52,167 bases of DNA from Nanobdellati archaeon (GTDB lineage: Archaea; EX4484-52; WAPT01), in assembly GCA_015520605.1 (NCBI GenBank), contig WAPT01000020.1:1-52167 (forward strand), in the 5' to 3' direction. Shown in pieces: positions 9,587-20,272 of the stretch (position 1 is its first letter; each line of letters opens with the position of its first letter). The position numbers and the translations under genes are program-made. The notes beneath the pieces were generated by a model. That model did no database searches, had not been told where the DNA came from, and saw nothing but the letters and a program-made list of their open reading frames with translations.

Positions 9587-12235
9587 ATGAACTGGCATGC
9601 AAAGGAATGGAAAGATGTTGTCAAAGAGCTTGAAACCGATGAAAAGAGAGGGCTCAGTGAGAGGGAAGCCAGAAAGCGTCTCGAGAAGTACGGAAAAAAT
9701 GTTGTAGAGGTGGGGAGTAAAATAAACCCCCTCAGGATCCTGCTGGAGCAGTTCACAAGCCCTCTCGTTTTGCTTCTGATGGAAGCTGCCATCATTTCCT
9801 ATCTTGTCGGAGGTAGCGAAAACAAAGCAGAGGTTGTTCTTATTCTCTCGATCGTCATCGCCAACGGAATTTTCGGTTTCGTACAGGATTATAAGGCAGA
9901 GAGGAGTATGGAAGCTCTTCGCAAGATGATGACCACAAAAGCAAAGGTTATAAGAGGTGGTAAGGTTGTTGAGATTAATGCAGATGATGTTGTGGTTGGA
10001 GACATAATTCTGCTTGAGGAAGGAGACAAGGCGCCTGCTGACGCAAGGATAATCGAGTGCAAAAATCTGATCGTTAACGAGTCCATACTTACGGGAGAGA
10101 GTGTTGGTGTGGAGAAGACCGCTGAAAAGATTGAAGAAAACACACCCCTTGCTGAAAGGAGGAACATGGTCTTTGCCAACACGTTTGTGGAGAGAGGAAG
10201 GGCAAAAGCTGTTGTGGTCGCTACAGGAATGAACACGGAGTTCGGTAAGATTGCAAAAGAGGTTGCTGAAGCCGAGAAGCCTCCCACTCCGTTTGAAGCT
10301 GAACTCGCCTCCCTCGGCAGGAAAATATCGACGATTGTTCTCGTACTTATAGCAATTGTATTTGCCATGCAGATGATATTCGAACACCTCAGTATTCTGG
10401 AAGCGTTGATGGTCGCAATTGCTCTTGCGGTGGCGGCAGTTCCAGAAGGTCTGCCGGCTGTGGTTACTATAGCGCTTGCTCTCGGCACGAGCAGGATGGT
10501 TAAGCAGAATGCTCTTGCGAGAAGACTTTCTGTTGTGGAGTCTTTGGGCTCTGTCAATGTGATCTGTACGGATAAAACGGGCACGCTAACAGAAAACAGG
10601 ATGACTGCACGCACAATCTTTGCGGGCTTTGAGACCTTCGGGGTTACGGGAGTGGGCCACGAGACAAAAGGCGAGATATTGAAATACGGTGCTAAGATAA
10701 GCGTGAAGTCCTTCAAACCGCTGAAAATGTGCATACTGTGTGGAGCGCTTTGCAACGATTCTAATGTAAGGGTAAGGGATGATGGTGGTGTGGAGACAAG
10801 GGGAGACGCAACGGAAATAGCTCTCAAGATCCTTGCAATAAAGGCCGGAGTTTCCTTTGAATACCCGAGGCTGGACGAGGTACCTTTTTCCTCCGAAAGA
10901 AAGATGATGTCCACCCTCAACAGAGTTGGCGATAAAGTTTTGCTGTTTGTTAAGGGAGCTCCCGAAGTTGTTGTTGGGAGATGCTCAAAGTTGATGAAAG
11001 ATAACCGCGTTTTTAATATGAATGGAAAGGAAAGAGAAACCATACTTAAGAAGAATGATGAGATGGCCTCCAGAGGTCTGAGAGTTCTCGCGATGGCTTA
11101 TAAGGAAATGGAACCGAACACAGTGAAGGTAAGCGAGAATGATGAGAAAGATCTGATTTTCCTCGGGCTTGTGGGAATGATAGACCCGCCACGCAAAGAA
11201 GTGCCGGAAGCGGTTAAAATAGCTAAAAGAGCGGGTATCAGAGTGATAATGATAACAGGAGATAACATTCTAACCGCCAAAGCCATAGCTAAGGAGGTGG
11301 GAATAGAAGGCGATGCGATAGAGTGTTGGAAGCTCGACAGCATGAGTGAGGATGAGTTCAGGAGAGCAGTAAGGAGTTGCAACATTTTTGCAAGAGCATC
11401 ACCCCACCACAAGGTTATGATACTCAAAGCTCTACAAGAGGATGGGAACATAGTTGCCATGACGGGGGATGGAGTTAACGATGCCCCCGCTCTGAAGAGT
11501 GCTGACGTTGGCATAGCGATGGGTATCAGAGGCACCGAGGTTAGCAGAGCCGCTTCGGATCTTGTTCTTCTGGATGATAACTTTGCCACAATAGTGAATG
11601 CCATAAAGGAGGGTAGAACGATTTTTCTCAACATAAGGAAATTCGTGAACTACCTCCTCTCTGCAAACCTTGCAGAAGTGCTGACTGTCTTTATCCTTTC
11701 CCTAAAAGGATTTCTCGCTCTTACGCCCGTGCAGCTGCTCTGGATAAATCTGCTGACCGATGGCTTTCCCGCTCTGGCTCTTGGTGCGGATCCCGCTCCG
11801 GCTGAGATAATGAAGCGAAAGCCCAAGAAAAAAGGAGAGGGTGTAATAACAAAACCCGTTATGGCAAGCATAGCGGTTACGGGCCTGCTGCTTACATTTG
11901 CGCTTGTAGCGGTATTTTTCCTTGGACTGTCGAAAAACATAATATACGCTCAGACCATGCTCTTCACGGCCTTTGTGTTCTATGAGTTCGTGAGGATCGG
12001 TGTCATAAGGAAGCACGACAATCTTACTTTCTTCTCCAATAAATGGCTCGTGATTGCGCTGTTTTTTGCTATCACCCTCCAGTTCGCTGTGGTTTATACA
12101 CATCTCGGCAGGTATTTTGGCGTTGTTCCTCTATCCATCAAAGACATAGCGCTCCTGATAATCCTCGGACTCGTCCTTTACATTGTGAATGTGTTCCTCG
12201 ATAGAATCGTGTGGAAAAATGTAAGAGAATGTTGA
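9587..12235 (+). CDS. P-type cation-transporting (Ca2+-like) ATPase
   Basis: DKTGTLTENRMT phosphorylation motif, TGES, MTGDGVNDAPALKSADVGIAMG hinge, N- and C-terminal cation ATPase domains. Confidence 0.95.
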   Translation: MNWHAKEWKDVVKELETDEKRGLSEREARKRLEKYGKNVVEVGSKINPLRILLEQFTSPLVLLLMEAAIISYLVGGSENKAEVVLILSIVIANGIFGFVQDYKAERSMEALRKMMTTKAKVIRGGKVVEINADDVVVGDIILLEEGDKAPADARIIECKNLIVNESILTGESVGVEKTAEKIEENTPLAERRNMVFANTFVERGRAKAVVVATGMNTEFGKIAKEVAEAEKPPTPFEAELASLGRKISTIVLVLIAIVFAMQMIFEHLSILEALMVAIALAVAAVPEGLPAVVTIALALGTSRMVKQNALARRLSVVESLGSVNVICTDKTGTLTENRMTARTIFAGFETFGVTGVGHETKGEILKYGAKISVKSFKPLKMCILCGALCNDSNVRVRDDGGVETRGDATEIALKILAIKAGVSFEYPRLDEVPFSSERKMMSTLNRVGDKVLLFVKGAPEVVVGRCSKLMKDNRVFNMNGKERETILKKNDEMASRGLRVLAMAYKEMEPNTVKVSENDEKDLIFLGLVGMIDPPRKEVPEAVKIAKRAGIRVIMITGDNILTAKAIAKEVGIEGDAIECWKLDSMSEDEFRRAVRSCNIFARASPHHKVMILKALQEDGNIVAMTGDGVNDAPALKSADVGIAMGIRGTEVSRAASDLVLLDDNFATIVNAIKEGRTIFLNIRKFVNYLLSANLAEVLTVFILSLKGFLALTPVQLLWINLLTDGFPALALGADPAPAEIMKRKPKKKGEGVITKPVMASIAVTGLLLTFALVAVFFLGLSKNIIYAQTMLFTAFVFYEFVRIGVIRKHDNLTFFSNKWLVIALFFAITLQFAVVYTHLGRYFGVVPLSIKDIALLIILGLVLYIVNVFLDRIVWKNVREC

Positions 12236-12342
12236 GTTAAAACAATTTTTTGATAACTGCAAAAAATACTGCAACAAAGAGTTTGAGAAATAGTTCCGGA
12301 TAAAAATACAATATTAGAGAAAGAGGGCGAGTGTTTTAATCC

Positions 12343-12813
12343 TCAGCTCTGCACCAGAATCTTGGCCTTCTCTGGATCATACTTCCATCCAGCGGGTAGC
12401 TTGCCCTTCCTTACGTAGTAATCGGCAAGTCTCCTTATCTTGGACTCGAGAAGCATGAGAGCATGTTTTGACCTCGTATCCTTCTTGTTTTTCTCAACAT
12501 GCTTGTGGAGGTTCACAGCTCTTCGCAGAAGATTAAGGAAATCTTCTGGGATCTCGGACGCAAGCTCCCTCTCCTCCAATATCTTGGTCATCTTCTTTCC
12601 AACAACATCTTTCACGCTGGTTATTCCGTACTGGTCACGCAGGATGAGACCTATCTGAGCAGCGCTATATCCCTGCTTCCTTAACTTCTCAACCAAAGCC
12701 ACAACTTCCTCCGGCTTGTAGTCAATCCAAGGTGGCTTGCCCTTCCTGGGTGGCCTGTGGCTTCCGGATTTACCCCGTCTCCTTGCATACATCCTTGCCA
12801 AGAGGATCACCAC
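12343..12813 (-). CDS. rps15: 30S ribosomal protein S15
   Basis: [22 protein letters not shown]...[12 protein letters not shown]...[52 protein letters not shown]. True start probably [11 protein letters not shown], slightly inside the ORF. Confidence 0.96.
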   Translation of the reverse strand: MVILLARMYARRRGKSGSHRPPRKGKPPWIDYKPEEVVALVEKLRKQGYSAAQIGLILRDQYGITSVKDVVGKKMTKILEERELASEIPEDFLNLLRRAVNLHKHVEKNKKDTRSKHALMLLESKIRRLADYYVRKGKLPAGWKYDPEKAKILVQS

Positions 12814-12856
12814 ATAACATTAAATTTACGATGCTTTAATTACAGCAGTAAGTTTT

Positions 12857-13417
12857 TTAAGCTTTATTACACTTCTCCTCCTTCTCTACAAGCTTTCTGT
12901 AAGCTCTTCTTAGAGCTTCCCTTACTCTACTTCTGTTCTTGCGAAAGCTCCCCTCAAGCATGGCAGCAGCTCTCTTTATGCTTCCTGCTTGCAGGTACAA
13001 CTCCAGAAGTTTTTTCTCCTCCTCCTTAAGCTGGAGTTTCCCAAGAGCTTTTTCAGCTATTCTTTTAAGATCTCTTTCACCGTAGTAGAGTGCTTCAGGT
13101 CTTGCTGTCTTTCTAAAGGGGAAGAGCTCGAACTTTATTACATAAACTTCATCGGGAAGCGTTCCATAGTGCTGGAGGAGCTCGCTTCTCAACTCCTCCA
13201 CGGTGTTGAAGCCATCAAGCATTGCATCCTCCTTATCGAGTTCTTTAACCTTCTTCTTAACAACTTCCAGAATTCTTGCTTCTCCTATTATCTCCCCACC
13301 AGAGTGAACAAGTACTGTATCTCCCTTCTTCAGATTCGTTCTCACCCTCACCGTCGCTTTCTTTCTGCCCGATAACAAAGCCTCTCTGTACTTTCCCTTG
13401 AATTCAAGATGCTTCAT
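12857..13417 (-). CDS. ASCH-domain protein with C-terminal helical region
   Basis: MKHLEFKGKYREALLSGRKKATVRVRTNLKKGDTVLVHSGGEIIGEARILEVVKKKVKEL resembles the ASCH domain. Confidence 0.8.
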   Translation of the reverse strand: MKHLEFKGKYREALLSGRKKATVRVRTNLKKGDTVLVHSGGEIIGEARILEVVKKKVKELDKEDAMLDGFNTVEELRSELLQHYGTLPDEVYVIKFELFPFRKTARPEALYYGERDLKRIAEKALGKLQLKEEEKKLLELYLQAGSIKRAAAMLEGSFRKNRSRVREALRRAYRKLVEKEEKCNKA

Positions 13418-13464
13418 GTTTTAACACCCACCTAAATTAAAATTTGAGTCAAAATTAAGAAGTT

Positions 13465-15036
13465 ATGATAGCCAGCATGAAGGAAGCTGTTGGGGAGCTT
13501 GTTCAACTCGTAAAATCCGGTAAAATTAGGAGTAAGAGTGAGCTTGAGGACTTCAAAAAGAGACTCAGCAAGAAGTACGGGCTTGAAAGGCTGCCAAGGA
13601 ACTCCGAGATCCTGCAGGCTTTGAGTCCAGAGGAGAGGGATAAATTCCTGCATATCCTGCTTAAAAGACCTGTCAGAAGCGCTTCCGGTGTTGTTGTTGT
13701 GGCTGTCATGACCCCACCAGCAAACTGCCCAGGTAAGTGCATCTATTGTCCTCAGGGTAGGAACGCACCGAAAAGCTACACCGGATATGAGCCTGCAACC
13801 ATGCGGGCCAAGCGTCTGGATTATGATGCTTACTCTCAGGTCAAATACAGGCTAAAGCAACTAGAGGCCACGGGGCATTCCGCTGAAAAAGTTGAGCTGA
13901 TTTTGATGGGCGGTACCTTTCCAGCTCTGCCGGAAGATGTGCAGGTAAGCTTTGTGAAAAGGTGTTTTGACGCTCTTAACGGAGTGGATGCATCCAGCCT
14001 GAAAGAAGCGCACAGGATTAATGAGAGAGCAAAACACAGATGCGTTGCTCTTACCATAGAAACAAGGCCAGATTACTGCATGGAAAGGCACATAGACTTG
14101 ATGCTCGAGATGGGCACAACAAGGGTTGAGCTGGGAGTGCAAAGTCTAAACGAGGAGGTGCTCGAGCTTGTAAGGAGAGGGCATGGCGTGGAGGGAGTAA
14201 TAAAATCGACGCAGCTCCTCAAAGATGCTGGCCTGAAAGTATGCTACCACATAATGCCCGGTCTGTTTCAAAGCCCTGAAGAAGATATCCGGATGTTCAG
14301 GAGACTGTTCAGCGATGAAAAATTCATGCCGGACATGCTCAAGATCTATCCTGTGCTTGTAGTTGAAGGCACAGAGCTTTATGATATGTGGAAAAGAGGG
14401 GAGTTCAAGCCCCTCAGCAGCGAGGAGGCTGCAGATCTCATAGCTGAGATTAAGAGGTTTGTCCCTCCGTGGTGCAGGATAATGCGCGTTCAGAGAGACA
14501 TTCCCGCAAATCTGATAGTGGATGGTGTGAAAGCCAGTAATTTAAGGGAGCTTGCGTGGAAAAAAGCGAGCAAGAAAGGAATAAGATGCAGGTGTATAAG
14601 GTGTAGGGAAGCAGGGCATCGATTCTACAAAGACGGAATTATGCCGGAAAATCCGGAGATCGAGGTGAGAAAATACAGGGCATCCGGAGGCACGGAGTTC
14701 TTCATAAGTTACGAGGATGTTGAGCTTGATGTTTTGCTTGGATTCTGCAGGCTGCGCTTCCCGTACAAACCGATCAGAGATGAGCTGAAGGAAGGCACAG
14801 CTATTGTAAGAGAATTGAAGGTCTTCGGCTCCTCTCTCCCACTAGGAAAGAGAAGCAGTCTCAGCTTCCAGCATAGAGGGGTAGGGGCTATGCTGCTCCG
14901 CATGGCTGAAGAAATAGCAAGTGAAAACGGGTTTGAAAGGCTTGCTGTCATCTCAGCAGTAGGCACAAGAGAGTATTACCGAAAGCTGGGTTATGAGCTT
15001 GATGGTGTATACATGATTAAGAAGCTTGATAGTTAA
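13465..15036 (+). CDS. elp3: Elp3-type radical SAM / GNAT tRNA-modifying enzyme
   Basis: CPGKCIYCPQGRNAPKSYTGYEPATMRA...LILMGGTFPALPEDVQ...C-terminal GNAT domain. Confidence 0.95.
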   Translation: MIASMKEAVGELVQLVKSGKIRSKSELEDFKKRLSKKYGLERLPRNSEILQALSPEERDKFLHILLKRPVRSASGVVVVAVMTPPANCPGKCIYCPQGRNAPKSYTGYEPATMRAKRLDYDAYSQVKYRLKQLEATGHSAEKVELILMGGTFPALPEDVQVSFVKRCFDALNGVDASSLKEAHRINERAKHRCVALTIETRPDYCMERHIDLMLEMGTTRVELGVQSLNEEVLELVRRGHGVEGVIKSTQLLKDAGLKVCYHIMPGLFQSPEEDIRMFRRLFSDEKFMPDMLKIYPVLVVEGTELYDMWKRGEFKPLSSEEAADLIAEIKRFVPPWCRIMRVQRDIPANLIVDGVKASNLRELAWKKASKKGIRCRCIRCREAGHRFYKDGIMPENPEIEVRKYRASGGTEFFISYEDVELDVLLGFCRLRFPYKPIRDELKEGTAIVRELKVFGSSLPLGKRSSLSFQHRGVGAMLLRMAEEIASENGFERLAVISAVGTREYYRKLGYELDGVYMIKKLDS

Positions 15037-15122
15037 TTTGGTTATTTCGGCGCTTGTGGTCGGGACAAATTTTTTAAGTTTTTTGCCAATCATTTTGGAC
15101 GTAATATAATATTAGTTACTGA

Positions 15123-15818
15123 TTGGGTGTTATTATGAAATATACGGATAAAGTGGAAAAAAGTCTTAGAGAAACCGTAAATAAAAAGTGGAAAGAGTTT
15201 AAATATAACAAGTGGAAAGAGTTTAAATATAACCAAAAAAACAAAAATAATCCCTCTTCTTATTCCAATCATAACAGTCAGCACATAAGTGAAGAAAGCA
15301 GCTCTGCCAAAAAATGTGGAATACTCCGCAATTCCAGGGGTGTATACACTTTTCAGGATAACACGCGGATATGGTGTGTGAAAAGAATAAAGGAGGGTCA
15401 ACAAGGTCTTGTAGTTGAGATTCTGTGCAGGAAGTATGGTGATCACTCTGCACCATGGTTCGGAATAAGAATAGAGGAAACCGAACTGGGCTATGTTCCT
15501 ACCTACGTTTATCTTGACAGGAAATCAATTAAGATAGATCCTGCGAGTTACCCATGTCATCCGGGCAGATATCAAGACATGCAGGAGATCTATGAGGAAA
15601 TTGCCAAAAACGTTGAAGGGATGTGCAAACGCAATGCAATAGAAGATATAGATGCTGATAAGGTTTTATTTTTCATTGTGGAAGGTAAGAAATACCTTCT
15701 GAAACACGCAGATGAAACTTTAAAACATGACCCGGAGCTGAGTCCGGAAGAGAGGAAAACGAAGATGGATGAATGGAAGGAGCGAGTGTGGTTTTTGGAG
15801 AGCAGACTTCTGAAATGA
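15123..15818 (+). CDS. Hypothetical protein (231 aa) with N-terminal tandem repeat
   Basis: Complete ORF; TATA-like 'gtaatataatatt' upstream; no recognised family. Confidence 0.6.
   Translation: MGVIMKYTDKVEKSLRETVNKKWKEFKYNKWKEFKYNQKNKNNPSSYSNHNSQHISEESSSAKKCGILRNSRGVYTFQDNTRIWCVKRIKEGQQGLVVEILCRKYGDHSAPWFGIRIEETELGYVPTYVYLDRKSIKIDPASYPCHPGRYQDMQEIYEEIAKNVEGMCKRNAIEDIDADKVLFFIVEGKKYLLKHADETLKHDPELSPEERKTKMDEWKERVWFLESRLLK
15186..15233 (+). repeat. Perfect tandem duplication of a 24-bp unit (aagtggaaagagtttaaatataac x2)
   Basis: Read directly; encodes KWKEFKYN KWKEFKYN. Confidence 0.95.
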
Positions 15819-16040
15819 GCTCAACACTCCCATGCTGCCGAAGGGGCTGTATCGATAACGGGTAAGTTTATTCTAAAGGGTCTGTATCTGAGAGCGTTCC
15901 AATAGACACAACCCTTCTGTTTTGTGAAATGGACAAGGTGTAAGGTACTTCGAATTATCATTTCTCGTTATTTATGTTATTATGACGCTATCTTCCAGAA
16001 AACTGAAACATTTAAAAAATTTATGCAAGGGTTCGATTGG

Positions 16041-16322
16041 ATGGAAAAGGAGTTTCTGAAAGAGTACGAAGAAATAAAAGAGGGTGAAAGCGAAGGAATA
16101 AGAATTAAGGGTAATTTATTATGCATTGGAGATTTCTCATTTGAGTTACCGCGATACGGTTATTTAACCCAAATGTGGCCTGACGATATGTGGTGGCCAA
16201 TAAAATGTTATACTGAAGCGACACTTGAGTCTGAAATAAGAAAAGCGAAACCTTTGTATGTGATTCATGAAGGCAAGCTGTACAAGAAAATTGTCGATGA
16301 GAATGTTGAAAATAACGACTAA
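16041..16322 (+). CDS. Hypothetical protein (about 93 aa)
   Basis: ORF track gives 15924..16322; internal ATG at 16041 is preferred because the TATA-like 'tttaaaaaattt' lies about 25-30 nt upstream, as for a leaderless start. Confidence 0.5.
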   Translation: MEKEFLKEYEEIKEGESEGIRIKGNLLCIGDFSFELPRYGYLTQMWPDDMWWPIKCYTEATLESEIRKAKPLYVIHEGKLYKKIVDENVENND

Positions 16323-16537
16323 AAATGAGTTTCTGTGGGTTGAGGAATCCCATCACAAATCCGTTTTATCCATTTCCTTCTTACATAATGCATTAATGAA
16401 AATGTGTCTGTAGTTTGAAAAATTTATCAGGACACCTCCTCTGCGGGCATTATCATTAATAAATTTTTTCCTCAATACACCTTATGATGTTGTCTGGTTT
16501 TCACTTTCCCTAGACTTGGGCTAAGCGGTGGGTTTGC

Positions 16538-18997
16538 ATGATTGAGATGCCAAAAAGATATGACCCTCATGAAGCGGAGAAGAAGTGGATGGAATACTGG
16601 GAAAAGGAAGGGATATTCAGATTTGATCCGAAGATAAAGGAGAGGGATAAAATTTTTGCGATAGATACACCTCCACCGACCGTTTCTGGCACGATACACA
16701 TGGGTCATGCTTTTGGCTTCTCTCAGGCAGATTTCATTGCTCGCTACAAAAAAATGAGAGGCTATAATCTTTTCTACCCGTTCGGGTATGATGACAACGG
16801 TCTTGCAACAGAACTCTTTGTCAGGAAGGTTAAGGGTGTGCTTCCAAGAGACATGAGCAGGGAAGAGTACGTTAATCTTGTTCTCGAAGTTACGGAAAAA
16901 GCGGAGAGGGAGTTCGAGAAGCTTTTCAAAAGGATGGCGATGGCCTTTGACTGGAACCTTGTCTACAGAACCATATCTCCGAAAGTGACTGAGATAAGCC
17001 AGCTGAGCTTTATAGAGCTCTACGAAATGGGTAGGGCTTACAGAAAGGAAGACGTAACCATCTGGTGCCCGTCATGCGAAACCGCTATAGCTCAGGTGGA
17101 GATGGAGGACAGAAAGGAGAGGACAAAACTCCATTATATAATGTTCGATGTCGAGGGTGGAGAGAGCATAACAATTGCCACCACCCGCCCAGAACTCATG
17201 CCAGCATGCGTTGCAATATATGTGCACCCGGAAGATGAGAGATACAAACACCTGATAGGAAAGAAAGCAAAGCTCCCCATCTTTGGTAGGGAAGTGCCCA
17301 TAATGGCAAACGAAGACGTTGATATGGAGTACGGAACCGGGGCTGTGTATCACTGTACCTTCGGAGATTATGCCGACATAGAATGGGCAAGAGCTTTTAA
17401 CACGGACATCATCATAGTTATAGATGAACAGGGCAGAATGAACGAGAAAGCGGGTAAGTATGCTGGCTTAACGGTGAGGGAGGCGAGGGAAAAGATAATT
17501 GAGGATCTAAAGAAAGAGGGTCGCGTGCTCAAGGAAGAGGATGTGGAACATGTCGTAAATGTGCACGAGAGGTGCGGAACTCCAATTGAGTTCCGTGTGA
17601 CAAAGCAGTGGTTCATAAGATACCTTGATCTCAGGGAAAAGTGGCTTGAGCTCGGCAGGGAGCTGAAGTGGTACCCTGAACACATGCGCACAAGATATGA
17701 AAACTGGGTCAAGGGTTTAAAATGGGATTGGTGCATCTCAAGGCAGCGCAAGTTTGGTGTGCCGTTCCCGGTGTGGTATTGCAAGGAGTGCGGAGAGATA
17801 ATAGTTGCGAAGAGGGAGCAGCTGCCCGTTGATCCGTTTAAGGATAATCCTCCTGAACCTTGTCCGAGGTGCGGAAGCACGGAGTTTATTCCCGAGCAGG
17901 ACGTTATGGACACATGGGCCACATCATCACTCACACCCCTCATAAACGCAGGGTGGGAAGGCGATGACAAAGGAGAGCTCATGCACATCATATACCCCAT
18001 GGATTTGAGACCGCAAGGTCACGACATAATTTCCTTCTGGCTCTTTAACACCGTGGTCAAGTGCTACCTCCACACGGGCAAACTACCGTGGAAGGCAACA
18101 ATGATAAACGGACACGCTCTCGATCCTCACGGCAGGAAGATGAGTAAATCCAAAGGCAATGTTATAGACCCCCGCGAGGTTATGGACAAGTATTGTGCTG
18201 ATGCGCTCAGATACTGGGCTTCCAGTACAAAGCTCGGCGATGACCTACCCTTCCAAGAAAAGGATGTGCAGACAGCAATGCAACTCATAAACAAGTTGTG
18301 GAATGCCTCACGTTTTGTTCTAAAGCATCTCGAGGATTACAGACCAGAAAGTAGCAGAGCGAGTGTGGTCAGAGCGGAGGATGCATGGATCCTCGCAAGG
18401 CTGAGCAAAGTTATAAAAGAAGTCACGGAGCTCTTTGAGGCTTACGAGTACGCTAAAGCGAGAAAGCTTACGGAACAGTTCTTCTGGTATGACCTCTGTG
18501 ACAATTATCTTGAGATGGTCAAGCAGAGGCTTTACAACAGGAACGCGTATAATGAAGAAGAAATAAGCAGCGCGCAATATTGCCTGTACCATTCCTTACT
18601 TGCGGTGCTGAAAATGCTTGCACCCATCATGCCCTACATCACGGAGGAGATCTATTCTTACTATTTCAGGGAGGTGGAAGGCAAGAGGAGCATTCACGAA
18701 TCCTGCTGGCCTTCTCCAGAACCTTGGTGGGAGAACGGAGAGGTTGAGCAGAAAGGTGATGTCATTGTATGTCTTCTCTCAGCTATAAGACAGTTCAAGA
18801 ACCGTAACAGAATGCCCCTCAATGCGGAAATAAAAGAGCTCGTACTTCCTGAGGAACTGAAAGCCGTGTGCAAAGAATTTGAACCCTGCATAATGGAGAC
18901 TGCAAAAGTTAAAAAAGTCACATATGGCGATGTTAGCTCATCCTCCTCCGTTCTGGAGGTAGAAGGGAAAGAATACCCCATAGAAATAAAGGTCTGA
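16538..18997 (+). CDS. valS: Valyl-tRNA synthetase
   Basis: PPPTVSGTIHMGHAFGFSQADF (HIGH-like), GRKMSKSKGNVIDP (KMSKS), class I ValRS architecture. Confidence 0.96.
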   Translation: MIEMPKRYDPHEAEKKWMEYWEKEGIFRFDPKIKERDKIFAIDTPPPTVSGTIHMGHAFGFSQADFIARYKKMRGYNLFYPFGYDDNGLATELFVRKVKGVLPRDMSREEYVNLVLEVTEKAEREFEKLFKRMAMAFDWNLVYRTISPKVTEISQLSFIELYEMGRAYRKEDVTIWCPSCETAIAQVEMEDRKERTKLHYIMFDVEGGESITIATTRPELMPACVAIYVHPEDERYKHLIGKKAKLPIFGREVPIMANEDVDMEYGTGAVYHCTFGDYADIEWARAFNTDIIIVIDEQGRMNEKAGKYAGLTVREAREKIIEDLKKEGRVLKEEDVEHVVNVHERCGTPIEFRVTKQWFIRYLDLREKWLELGRELKWYPEHMRTRYENWVKGLKWDWCISRQRKFGVPFPVWYCKECGEIIVAKREQLPVDPFKDNPPEPCPRCGSTEFIPEQDVMDTWATSSLTPLINAGWEGDDKGELMHIIYPMDLRPQGHDIISFWLFNTVVKCYLHTGKLPWKATMINGHALDPHGRKMSKSKGNVIDPREVMDKYCADALRYWASSTKLGDDLPFQEKDVQTAMQLINKLWNASRFVLKHLEDYRPESSRASVVRAEDAWILARLSKVIKEVTELFEAYEYAKARKLTEQFFWYDLCDNYLEMVKQRLYNRNAYNEEEISSAQYCLYHSLLAVLKMLAPIMPYITEEIYSYYFREVEGKRSIHESCWPSPEPWWENGEVEQKGDVIVCLLSAIRQFKNRNRMPLNAEIKELVLPEELKAVCKEFEPCIMETAKVKKVTYGDVSSSSSVLEVEGKEYPIEIKV

Positions 18998-19005
18998 TTC
19001 TGGAG

Positions 19006-20235
19006 GTGGTAATATTTAGCGAGATAGAACCAATAAGCAGGAAGGAGCTTAAGAATCTGCTTAACGAGTTGAGCAAAATCAGAGGTAGAGGCACACAGCT
19101 GGTTTCTGTTTACGTTCCAGCAGATTATAACATAAATGAAATTGCCAACATGATAGCATCTGAGATCAGCACCGCTGAAAACATAAAGTCCAAAACCACC
19201 AGGAAGAATGTCATAGCTGCACTTGAAAAAATAGCGCAGCGCCTGAAGTATTACACCAAGACTCCTGAAACCGGGCTGGTTATCTTTTGTGGCAATGTGG
19301 CTGAGAGAGAAGGAGAGACGGACTTGAGGCTGTGGGAAATCGTGCCTCCTGAGCCACTTAAAATCAGAGTCTACAGGTGCGATCAGAAGTTTGTTACCGA
19401 GCCTCTTCAGCACCTGGTGAGGGAAAAGGAGGTTTATGGTCTGATAACTGTGGATAAAAGCGAGGCGGCTGTGGGCTTCTTGAGAGGGAGCCACATACAG
19501 GTGTACAAAAAACTTGAATCTCTTGTGCCACCTAAAACGAAAGCCGGCGGACAATCAGCTCAGAGGTTTGAGCGTGTGAGGGAGGGTCTCTTGCTTTCTT
19601 TTCTGAAGGAAGTGGCAGAGGTTGCAGCATCAGCTTTCAGAGGTGAGGAAGATCTGAGGGGTATCCTGATCGGAGGGCCTGGCCCCATAAAGGAAAAGCT
19701 CGTTAACGAAATACTTCCGCAGGATCTGAAGGAGAAAGTGATAGCGATCAAGGACACCGGGTATTCGGGCACGGAAGCTCTTGAGGAACTTGTGGAAAGG
19801 GCTGAAGACGAGCTGAAGGATGCGAGAGTTTCAAAAGAGAAACAGATACTGAGGAAGTTCTTCCTCCAACTTGCTAAAGATACGGGCCTTGCAGTTTATG
19901 GACTGGAAGAAACCATAAACGCGCTGCAGATGGGAGCAGTTGAAACTCTGATAATCAGCGAGGATGCTCCTTACATGGCCATAAAAACTATCTGCCCTTC
20001 ATGCGGGCATGAAGAGGAGAAAATCCTGAAGAAAGGGGAAGAAGTGCCGTCTACCTGCCCCAAATGCCACTTTCAACTTCAGGTTGAGGAAATAATAATC
20101 GAGGATTATTTCCAGAAGATTGCGGAAAACTGGGGTACCGAGGTTGTTGTCGTATCCTCTTCAACTCAGGAGGGAGCGCAGTTTTTGAGTTTGGGAGGTG
20201 TAGGTGGGATTTTGAGGTATAGGCTTGAGAGTTAA
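19006..20235 (+). CDS. prf1: Peptide chain release factor aRF1
   Basis: NIKS (ENIKSKTTRKNV), YRCDQKF, AGGQSAQRFERVRE (GGQ), C-terminal CPSCG...CPKC zinc motif. Confidence 0.96.
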   Translation: MVIFSEIEPISRKELKNLLNELSKIRGRGTQLVSVYVPADYNINEIANMIASEISTAENIKSKTTRKNVIAALEKIAQRLKYYTKTPETGLVIFCGNVAEREGETDLRLWEIVPPEPLKIRVYRCDQKFVTEPLQHLVREKEVYGLITVDKSEAAVGFLRGSHIQVYKKLESLVPPKTKAGGQSAQRFERVREGLLLSFLKEVAEVAASAFRGEEDLRGILIGGPGPIKEKLVNEILPQDLKEKVIAIKDTGYSGTEALEELVERAEDELKDARVSKEKQILRKFFLQLAKDTGLAVYGLEETINALQMGAVETLIISEDAPYMAIKTICPSCGHEEEKILKKGEEVPSTCPKCHFQLQVEEIIIEDYFQKIAENWGTEVVVVSSSTQEGAQFLSLGGVGGILRYRLES

Positions 20236-20272
20236 CCCGCTAATTAATGATTCCTTCTAACTAAGATCGTTA

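Noticed and set aside
9371-10387. 338-aa minus-strand ORF opposite the start of the P-type ATPase and bud32 end
   Set aside because: Antisense to two well-supported genes; Cys/Phe/His-rich composition typical of shadow ORFs.
9889-11043. 384-aa minus-strand ORF
   Set aside because: Fully antisense to the P-type ATPase; Ser/Thr/Ala-rich shadow frame.
17368-18000. 210-aa minus-strand ORF
   Set aside because: Antisense to valS; shadow ORF.
18694-19554. 286-aa minus-strand ORF
   Set aside because: Antisense to valS/prf1.
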